A stretch of 64,000 nucleotides of DNA from Streptomyces corallincola (GTDB lineage: Bacteria; Actinomycetota; Actinomycetes; Streptomycetales; Streptomycetaceae): positions 62,001 through 126,000 of the forward strand of contig NZ_JAHRXF010000002.1 of the NCBI RefSeq assembly GCF_019104725.1, in the 5' to 3' direction. The notes beneath the pieces are model-generated. The model made no database searches and had not been told where the DNA came from. It saw only the letters and a program-made list of their open reading frames with translations. Both the position numbers and the translations under genes were made by a program. Below, piece after piece: positions 58,171-64,000 of the stretch (the stretch's first letter is position 1; the number at the start of each line of letters is the position of its first letter).

Positions 58171-59802
58171 ATGGCCAGGGAATTCCAACGCGGCCACAAG
58201 GCCAGGATCAGTGACCTGACGGCGGGCACCGATCTGTACGTGGGTGTGCAGATCTCCGGACCCGGACTGACCTTCGACATCAGCGCCTTCGGGCTCGACG
58301 CCGACGAACGCCTCTCCGACGACCGGTACTTCGTCTTCTTCAACCAGCCGAAGTCCCCGGAGGAGTCCATCCAGCTCCTCGGCGCGCAGGCGGGCGACAG
58401 CGAGTCCTTCCGCGTCACGCTGGACCGCATCCCCCCGCAGGTCCGGAAGCTGGCGTTCACCGCGACCCTCGACGGCGCCGGGCAGATGTCCCAGATCGGC
58501 CCCGGCCATGTGCGCGTCGTCGCGGGCGGCGAGGAAGTCGCCCGGTACTCCTTCGACGGGTCGGAGTTCACCACCGAACGGGCCGTCATGCTCGCCGACT
58601 TCTACTTCAAGGACGTGTGGCGGTTCGCCGCCGTCGGCCAGGGTTTCGACGGCGGTCTGGACGCACTGCTGAAGAACTTCGGCGGCGAAGTGCTGGAGGA
58701 GGAGGCCCCGCAGCAGCCCCAACAGGGCGGCGCCGCGCCCGCGTTCGCCCCACCGTCCTTCGCCCCGCCCGCCCATTCCGGCCCCCCGGCCCCCGTACCC
58801 CCGCAGGCACCGGCGCCCCCCGCGCCGACCCCGCCGGGATTCACCCCGCCCCCGGCACCCGGCCCCGGCGCCCCCGCGCCCGCCCTGCACGGCGCGCCCA
58901 CGGTCATCGCGCCGCTCACCGCCCCGCCGGGCGCCCCCGTACCCCCGCCCGCCCCGGCCCCCGCGCCCTACGGCGGGCCCCCGCAGCCCTCGTACGGCGG
59001 CGCGCCCGGCACCCCGCCGGGGCCGCCCGGACCTCCCGGACCGCCCCTGCCTCCCGGCTACGGCCAGCAGCCCCCCGCCCCCTATGGGCAGCCCCCCGGC
59101 CAGCCCTCGTACACCGTGCCCCAGGGTGTCCCGCAGGGCGGCGGCGGAGTCTCGGCCGCGCTCCAGAAGTTCAAGGAGGCGCCCACCGGGCAGCGCTGGA
59201 CGCAGCAGAACAGCAAGCTGATGCGGGTCGATCTCGGCGTCGGCGGCCAGCCGGTGCTGGCCCGTCAGGGCAGCATGGTGCTGTACCAGGGCAAGGTCGA
59301 TTTCAGCTACAAGGGCGCCGGGATCGCCGGACGCCTGGTCGGCAACGCCACCGGCCAAGAGATGCAGCTGATGCGCTGCACCGGCCAGGGACAGGTGTTC
59401 CTCGCCGAGGACTCCACCCACCTCCACCCCGTCGAGCTCCAGGGCGACGCGATCTGCGTCTCCGCGGAGAACGTCCTCGCCTTCGACGAGAGCCTTCAGT
59501 ACGAGGTGCGGCGCATCGAGGGCCACGGCATCCCCGGCGGCGCGCTGTTCACCATGCAGTTCCAGGGCACCGGCACGATCATCGTCAAGACGCACGGCAC
59601 GCCCGTCGTGCTGCCGGTCACCCCGACCACCTTCGCGGACTGCAACGCGGTCGTCGCCTGGTCGGCGGCGTCCCAGGTGATCGTCTCCAGCCAGGTCCGG
59701 ATGCGGCGCAACGCCTACCCCGGTGACACCGGCGAGGGCGTGAACCTCCAGTTCCGGGGCGCCCCCGGCAACTTCATCGTCGTCCAGCCGTACGAGGTCT
59801 GA
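58171..59802 (+). CDS. TerD-AIM24 fusion protein
   Basis: A 543-residue protein with two known domains. Residues 1-170 are a TerD-like calcium-binding stress domain (LYVGVQISGPGLTFDISAFG, DDRYFVFFNQPKSPE, EVARYSFDGSEFTTERAVML). Residues about 185-325 are a Pro/Gly/Ala-rich linker with PPGPPGPPGPPLPPGYG. The C-terminal 210 residues form an AIM24 beta-barrel (QGSMVLYQGKVDFSYKGAG, VENVLAFDESLQYEVRR-like block, HGTPVVLPVTPTT). TerD domains are linked to tellurite and envelope stress; AIM24 is named from a mitochondrial membrane organiser. It leads a three-gene operon. Confidence 0.88.
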   Translation: MAREFQRGHKARISDLTAGTDLYVGVQISGPGLTFDISAFGLDADERLSDDRYFVFFNQPKSPEESIQLLGAQAGDSESFRVTLDRIPPQVRKLAFTATLDGAGQMSQIGPGHVRVVAGGEEVARYSFDGSEFTTERAVMLADFYFKDVWRFAAVGQGFDGGLDALLKNFGGEVLEEEAPQQPQQGGAAPAFAPPSFAPPAHSGPPAPVPPQAPAPPAPTPPGFTPPPAPGPGAPAPALHGAPTVIAPLTAPPGAPVPPPAPAPAPYGGPPQPSYGGAPGTPPGPPGPPGPPLPPGYGQQPPAPYGQPPGQPSYTVPQGVPQGGGGVSAALQKFKEAPTGQRWTQQNSKLMRVDLGVGGQPVLARQGSMVLYQGKVDFSYKGAGIAGRLVGNATGQEMQLMRCTGQGQVFLAEDSTHLHPVELQGDAICVSAENVLAFDESLQYEVRRIEGHGIPGGALFTMQFQGTGTIIVKTHGTPVVLPVTPTTFADCNAVVAWSAASQVIVSSQVRMRRNAYPGDTGEGVNLQFRGAPGNFIVVQPYEV

Positions 59803-59813
59803 GGGAGCCCGTC

Positions 59814-60494
59814 ATGAACCAGCCGCTCGCGGGCTTCGCGCCCGCACCCGTCACCGCCCGCATGGAGAACCACGGCAACCACATGCTGAAGGTCGCCCTC
59901 CAGACCGGGCACGACCTGCTCGCCCGGGTGGGCTCGATGGTCGCCTACGAGGGCTTCGTGCAGTACGAGCCCAACCCGCCCGCCGTCCGGCAGATCGCCC
60001 GCGACTGGATCACCGGCGAGGGCGCCCCGCTGATGAAGTGCTCCGGCGACGGACTGCTGTACCTCGCGGACTACGGCGCCGATGTCGTCGTCATCAACCT
60101 CGACGGCGACGGGATCTCCGTCAACGCCACCAACCTGCTCGCCTTCGACGCCCATCTGAGCTGGGGCGTGGAGCGCGTCAAGGGGCTCGCCAAGTTCGCC
60201 GGGCAGGGCCTGTGGAACACCAGGATCTCCGGGCAGGGCTGGGTCGCGCTGACCTCGCGCGGCACCCCGATCGTCGTGGACTGCGGCGGCGGCGAGGACG
60301 AGACCTACGTCGATCCGGACGCGCTCGTCGCCTGGTCGCCCAACCTGAAGGTCAAGGGCAAGCGCAGCTTCAAGGCGCAGTCCCTGATCGGCCGGGGCAG
60401 CGGCGAGGCGTACCAGATGGCCTTCTCCGGTCAGGGGATCGTCGTCGTCCAGCCCAGCGAGGACAGCACCGACCGGCTCAGGGTCCGGGGCTGA
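59814..60494 (+). CDS. AIM24 family protein
   Basis: A 226-residue AIM24 domain protein with HMLKVALQTGHDLLARVGSM, INLDGDGISVNATNLLAFDA, and LTSRGTPIVVDC. No signal peptide, no membrane segment. It starts 11 bases after the TerD-AIM24 gene and is followed 18 bases later by a third AIM24 gene. Tandem copies suggest a hetero-oligomer. Bacterial AIM24 function is unknown. Confidence 0.9.
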   Translation: MNQPLAGFAPAPVTARMENHGNHMLKVALQTGHDLLARVGSMVAYEGFVQYEPNPPAVRQIARDWITGEGAPLMKCSGDGLLYLADYGADVVVINLDGDGISVNATNLLAFDAHLSWGVERVKGLAKFAGQGLWNTRISGQGWVALTSRGTPIVVDCGGGEDETYVDPDALVAWSPNLKVKGKRSFKAQSLIGRGSGEAYQMAFSGQGIVVVQPSEDSTDRLRVRG

Positions 60495-60512
60495 GGGGGA
60501 GTTCGGAACACC

Positions 60513-61268
60513 ATGCAGAGTTCGCTTTTCGCACACAACGACTCCCAGACCCAGGACCGCTGGAGCCTGCAGAACAAGCAGCTGCTGCGCGTCCTTCTGG
60601 ACGGCCGTGACGACCTGCTGGCCCGCAAGGGCAGCATGGTCGCCTACCAGGGGATGGTCGAGTTCGACGCCGAGTACCGCACCCGCGGCCAGTCCCGCGC
60701 GCGGGCACGCACCGGCGAGGGCCTTGACCTGATGCGCTGCCACGGCCAGGGCGTCGTCTACCTCGCCAACCTCGCGCAGTACGTGCACGTCCTGGACGTC
60801 GAACCCGAGGGCCTGACCGTGGACAGCGGTTACGTCCTGGCGATGGACTCCGGGCTGCACCACGAGGTGATCGCCGTGGACAGTCTCTACGGCATCGCCG
60901 GGTCCGGGAAGTACCAGCTCAACATCACCGGCCACGGCAAGGTCGCCCTGATGACCTCCGGCGCCCCCCTGCTGATGCGGGTCACGCCCGACCGGTACGT
61001 CAACTGCGACGCCGACGCCATCGTAGCCTGGTCCACCGGTCTGCGGGTGCAGATGCAGGCGCAGACGCACTCCTCCGGCGTCTGGCGGCGCCGGGGCAAC
61101 ACCGGCGAGGGCTGGGAACTGAGCTTCATGGGCACCGGGTTCGCCCTGGTCCAGCCCAGTGAACTGCTGCCGCCGCAGAACGCGGTCATCGGCGGCGGTG
61201 TCGCCGCCCAGTTCGGCATGGGCCGGCACGGCGCCCACGGCCACAACCAGGGCAACGTCTGGAGCTGA
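60513..61268 (+). CDS. AIM24 family protein
   Basis: A 251-residue AIM24 domain protein: LLRVLLDGRDDLLARKGSMV, LDVEPEGLTVDSGYVLAMDS, MTSGAPLLMRVTP and a C-terminal GEGWELSFMGTGFALVQPSE block. The last 30 residues are Gly/His/Asn-rich (MGRHGAHGHNQGNVWS). It ends the operon; a perfect 18-bp terminator follows. Confidence 0.9.
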   Translation: MQSSLFAHNDSQTQDRWSLQNKQLLRVLLDGRDDLLARKGSMVAYQGMVEFDAEYRTRGQSRARARTGEGLDLMRCHGQGVVYLANLAQYVHVLDVEPEGLTVDSGYVLAMDSGLHHEVIAVDSLYGIAGSGKYQLNITGHGKVALMTSGAPLLMRVTPDRYVNCDADAIVAWSTGLRVQMQAQTHSSGVWRRRGNTGEGWELSFMGTGFALVQPSELLPPQNAVIGGGVAAQFGMGRHGAHGHNQGNVWS

Positions 61269-61286
61269 CCGCTCCCCCGGGCAGAA

Positions 61287-61326
61287 CGTGTAAGGGGCGA
61301 CCGCAGTGGCGGTCGCCCCTTACACG
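61287..61326. terminator. bidirectional terminator after the AIM24 operon
   Basis: A perfect 18-bp stem (CGTGTAAGGGGCGACCGC at 61287-61304 with 61309-61326) with loop AGTG, between the convergent AIM24 and NUDIX genes. Confidence 0.88.
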
Positions 61327-61360
61327 CACCTGCTGTGGCCCCAGCGACCCGGCAGCGGAC

Positions 61361-61400
61361 GCGCACCCGCGCTCACAGCAGCGCACCCGCGCTCACAGCC
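61361..61400. repeat. 20-bp tandem duplication at the end of the NUDIX gene
   Basis: GCGCACCCGCGCTCACAGCA (61361-61380) is followed directly by a copy differing only in its last base (61381-61400). The second copy includes the stop codon and final codons of the minus-strand NUDIX gene (ends 61393). Confidence 0.85.
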
Positions 61401-61914
61401 GCGCGCGTGTCGCCTCCAGCAGCCGTACGACCGACCCGTCCGCCACATCGGGGACCTCGGCGTACGGGAACCAGCGCACATCCAGCGACTCGTCGCTCAC
61501 CACGGGCACCGCACCGGACGGCGCGAGCGCCGCGTACTGCACGTCGAAGTGCCAGTGGCAGGGCGCCGGGATCGCGTGCCGGTCCAGCCGCACCGGGCCG
61601 CCGGGCAGCAGCGTCAGGCCGGACAGGCCGGACTCCTCGGTGGCCTCGCGCAGGGCCGCCGCCGCGAGCGTGGGATCACCCGGCTCGCAGTGGCCGCCCA
61701 TCTGGAGCCACATCCGCAGCTTGCGGTGCAGCGTGAGCAGCACCCGCCCGCGCTCGGGGTCGATCACCAGCGCGCTCGCCGTGAGGTGCCCGGCACGGCA
61801 GGACTTCCACATGCCGTCCGGGTGGGCCGCCAGATGGTCCAGATACGACCGGCACAGCTCCGGCTGGTCCTCGTACCCCTTGAGGACGAGGACCGCGTCG
61901 TCGGCGAGGGTCAC
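61393..61914 (-). CDS. NUDIX hydrolase
   Basis: A 173-residue NUDIX protein. The box GHCEPGDPTLAAAALREATE continues to ESGL, matching Gx5Ex7REUxEExGU. Flanking parts (LHRKLRMWLQMGG, HWHFDVQYAAL, ESLDVRWFPYAEVPDV) are typical of actinobacterial ADP-ribose or nucleotide-cleaving members; the substrate is unknown. The GTG start overlaps the stop of the upstream DUF2342 gene (GTGA), indicating coupling. Confidence 0.88.
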   Translation of the reverse strand: MTLADDAVLVLKGYEDQPELCRSYLDHLAAHPDGMWKSCRAGHLTASALVIDPERGRVLLTLHRKLRMWLQMGGHCEPGDPTLAAAALREATEESGLSGLTLLPGGPVRLDRHAIPAPCHWHFDVQYAALAPSGAVPVVSDESLDVRWFPYAEVPDVADGSVVRLLEATRARL

Positions 61915-63371
61915 TCGGCGCCGTCGCCCTTCTGCTCCGGCTTCTCCGGGCCGTCCTCGCCGTCGCTCTCCGGCCGCTGCTTCGGGTCCGGCTTCCCGGC
62001 GGCCTCGCCGAGCATCCTGTCCAGCTCGGAGAAGTCGAGCTGCTCACGGTGGACGAAGCCGTCCGGGTCGTCCAGGTCGGTCGCCGTCGGCAGCATGTCC
62101 GGGTGGGCCCACAGGCCGTCCCGGCCGTCCACCCCGCGCGCGTCCGTGAGCGACGCCCACAGCCGCGAGGCGTCCCGCAGCCGACGCGGACGCAGCTCCA
62201 GGCCGATCAGCGTGGCGAAGGTCTGCTCCGCCGGACCGCCGGAGGCGCGGCGGCGGCGCAGCGTCTCGCGCAGCGCGTCGGCCGACGACAGCCGGGGCTT
62301 GGCGGCACTGTGCACCACCGCGTCCACCCAGCCCTCGACCAGCGCGAGCGCCGTCTCCAGGCGGGCCAGCGCCGCCTTCTGCTCGGGCGTGTCCTCGGGC
62401 TGGAACATGCCCTGCTGAAGCGCATCCTGGAGCTGCTCGGGGTTCTGCGGGTCGAACTGGCCGACCACGTCCTCCAGCTTGGCGGTGTCCACCTTGATGC
62501 CCCGCGCGTAGCCGTCCACCGCGCCGAACAGGTGCGACCGCAGCCACGGCACATGCGTGAAAAGCCGCTGGTGGGCGGCCTCGCGCAGCGCCAGATACAG
62601 CCGGACCTCCTCCTGCGGCACCCCGAGGTCCTTGCCGAACGCCTCGACGTTGGCCGGGAGCAGCGCGGCCCGCCCGGCCGGACCCAGCGGCAGCCCGATG
62701 TCGGTCGAGCCGACCACCTCGCCCGCCAGCATGCCCACGGCCTGCCCGATCTGGGTGCCGAACATGGCACCGCCCATCGAGCGCATCATGCCGATCAGCG
62801 GGCCCGCCATCGCCTGCATCTCCTCCGGCAGGACGTCGCCCATCGCCGCGCCGACCCGCTCGGCGACCGGATCGACCAGCTCCTTCCAGGCGGGCAGGGT
62901 CGCCTCGACCCACTCCGCGCGGGACCAGGCCACCGAGGTTCCCGCACCGGACGGCAGGGAGGTGGCGTCGTCCAGCCAGAGGTCGGCCAGCCGGACCGCC
63001 TCCTGCACCCAGGCCCGCTCGGCGCCGCCCACGCTGGCGTCCTTGACGCCGTCCGCGGTGCCCTGGGACACGGTCTGGCGGGCGATCTGCTTGGCCATGT
63101 CCCAGTTCACCGGGCCGCCCTCGTAGGAGAGCATCTGGCCCAGCTGCTGGAACGCCGCGCCCAGGTCCGTGGGGTTCATCGAACCGAACATCGCCGCGAA
63201 CGGGTTGTCGGCGCCGGGGCCGCCCGGCCCGCCCGCCCCCGGCAGTCCGCCGAAGCCGAACGGGTTGGCCGGTCCCTGCCCACCACCGCTCTGCTGGTCC
63301 TTCTTCTTGCCCTCGTCGCCGTCGTCCGGCTCCTCCGGCGGAAGGCCGAATCCGAATGGGGTGTCACTCAC
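61911..63371 (-). CDS. DUF2342 zinc-dependent metalloprotease-like protein
   Basis: A 486-residue protein of the actinobacterial DUF2342 (zincin_2) family. The N-terminus is Gly/Pro/Asp-rich (NPFGFGGLPGAGGPGG). The conserved core has LREAAHQRLFTHVPWLRSHL, where EAAH...H replaces a canonical HExxH, and LVEGWVDAVVHSAA with the Glu that probably completes the site; LGLPLGPAG and a Met-rich helix (MMRSMGGAMFGTQIG) precede it. A charged tail ends KPEQKGDGAE. GTG start. The mycobacterial counterpart is remembered as Rv3195. It is coupled to the NUDIX gene. Confidence 0.83.
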   Translation of the reverse strand: MSDTPFGFGLPPEEPDDGDEGKKKDQQSGGGQGPANPFGFGGLPGAGGPGGPGADNPFAAMFGSMNPTDLGAAFQQLGQMLSYEGGPVNWDMAKQIARQTVSQGTADGVKDASVGGAERAWVQEAVRLADLWLDDATSLPSGAGTSVAWSRAEWVEATLPAWKELVDPVAERVGAAMGDVLPEEMQAMAGPLIGMMRSMGGAMFGTQIGQAVGMLAGEVVGSTDIGLPLGPAGRAALLPANVEAFGKDLGVPQEEVRLYLALREAAHQRLFTHVPWLRSHLFGAVDGYARGIKVDTAKLEDVVGQFDPQNPEQLQDALQQGMFQPEDTPEQKAALARLETALALVEGWVDAVVHSAAKPRLSSADALRETLRRRRASGGPAEQTFATLIGLELRPRRLRDASRLWASLTDARGVDGRDGLWAHPDMLPTATDLDDPDGFVHREQLDFSELDRMLGEAAGKPDPKQRPESDGEDGPEKPEQKGDGAE

Positions 63372-63563
63372 GGGGTTCCTCGGCTGGTAGGGCCACCGGA
63401 CTCGATCCGGCGGCGCGGCTGCCCGACATCACCACCCAGCGTAGACACCCCGACCCGATCGGGGCTCGGTGCTTCGTCCACGGACGGCCTGCGGCAGGAT
63501 GGATGCTCCTGGTACGGGCGCGTCGTCCGCACCCGTACTGAAGACAACCGCTGGAGACGCCTG

Positions 63564-64000
63564 GTGAGTTCCCCAGATCCGCAGGTTCGCGCAGCGCGAA
63601 ACCCCGAGACCGGTCCCGCGCCCGACCCGCGCGCCCCGGCCGCGCGCACCGGCCCGGCGCCCGCCGTACGCGGTCCCGTCGTGGCGGTCACCGGCGCGGC
63701 CGGCGGGGTGGGCGCCCTGCTCACCGAGCGGCTCGCCGCGTCCGAGGAGATCCGGCAGGTCGTCGCCATCGACGAGCGGCGCGGCGCGTGCGCCGAGGCC
63801 CGCTGGCACATCCTTGACGTCCGTGACCCGGCCATCGCGGACAAGCTGCGCGGCGCCGACGTGGTGGTGCATCTCGCGCTCGACCTCGATCTGGGCAGCG
63901 ACCCGGCGGCCCGTACCGCCTACAACGTGCGCGGCACCCAGACCGTGCTGACCGCCGCCGCCGCTGCCGGGGTGCACCGGGTGGTGCTGTGCACGTCGGC
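63564..64000 (+). CDS. NAD-dependent epimerase/reductase (SDR), N-terminal part
   Basis: The frame runs from GTG 63564 to the window end without a stop. After a 35-residue Pro/Ala/Arg-rich start it shows VVAVTGAAGGVGALLTERLA, an extended SDR nucleotide-binding motif (TGxxGxxG), then VVAIDERRG, LDVRDPAIADKLRGADVVVH, and NVRGTQTVLTAAAAAGV, so the first half of a sugar-nucleotide or related SDR enzyme is present. Divergent from the DUF2342 gene with a 192-base gap that should hold both promoters. Confidence 0.85.
   Translation, partial: MSSPDPQVRAARNPETGPAPDPRAPAARTGPAPAVRGPVVAVTGAAGGVGALLTERLAASEEIRQVVAIDERRGACAEARWHILDVRDPAIADKLRGADVVVHLALDLDLGSDPAARTAYNVRGTQTVLTAAAAAGVHRVVLCTS

Noticed and set aside
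1..64000. CRISPR arrays, tRNA or rRNA genes, integrase or intact transposase genes
   Set aside because: No regularly spaced repeats, tRNA-like folds or recombinase motifs were seen while reading both strands; short elements could still have been missed by eye.

Overview
The window is very GC-rich chromosomal DNA with a strong G/C preference at third codon positions, GTG and ATG starts, and a gene set typical of an actinomycete: mycoredoxin, a WhiB-like regulator with an AT-hook, AdnAB-type helicase-nucleases, UvrD2, and DUF3107, DUF3152 and NYN proteins. The streptomycete-type WblC, the DUF6758 protein, the tandem AIM24 genes and the GC-rich intergenic repeat point to Streptomyces or a close relative. 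No rRNA, tRNA, CRISPR array, phage or intact transposase gene was seen. All identifications come from reading translated sequence and recalling protein families; no database was searched.

Layout. (1) 1-8.5 kb: end of an ECF sigma factor gene, its zinc-finger anti-sigma factor, TatB, then mrp, a DUF1003 membrane protein, a MgtE-N/CBS protein, a lipoprotein and CorA. This resembles the mycobacterial sigE-rseA-htrA-tatB...mrp...corA neighbourhood, but no htrA lies between the anti-sigma factor and tatB. (2) 8.9-14.4 kb: SUFU-domain protein, DUF6758 protein, PHP phosphoesterase, MarC, a 50-residue protein, a NYN ribonuclease-like protein and a hydrolase. (3) 14.6-22.7 kb: DEAD-box helicase with a long basic repeat tail, ferritin-like protein, DUF3107, TetR regulator, hydrolase, DUF3152 protein. 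(4) 22.7-34.0 kb, an accessory stretch: a possible leaderless micro-ORF, a complete peptide ABC transporter operon, a small non-autonomous transposable element (MITE), and a four-gene polysaccharide-type locus (PelF-like glycosyltransferase, membrane protein, sugar epimerase, spherulin-4-like protein). (5) 34.0-52.9 kb: MoeZ, a secreted peptidase-type hydrolase, a large flippase-like/degenerate-kinase fusion, an alkyltransferase-like protein, AdnA-AdnB, an M20 dipeptidase, NudC, mycoredoxin and UvrD2, so rich in DNA repair and redox functions. (6) 52.9-54.3 kb: the wblC (whiB7) antibiotic-response regulator behind a long leader holding an AT-rich promoter, an upstream ORF and two mutually exclusive hairpins. 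(7) 54.5-64 kb: ABC1/AarF kinase with an E1-like (ThiF-type) protein, a YgjP-type metallopeptidase, a TerD-AIM24 fusion plus two AIM24 proteins, a NUDIX hydrolase, a DUF2342 metalloprotease and the start of an NAD-dependent epimerase.

Regions 3, 5, 6 and 7 follow the order remembered for Mycobacterium tuberculosis Rv3211 down to Rv3195, so region 4 looks like a lineage-specific insertion in an old actinobacterial core. The most promising items for follow-up are the polysaccharide-type locus, the wblC leader, the MITE, and three tiny ORFs at or just upstream of operon genes, two of them stop-start coupled.
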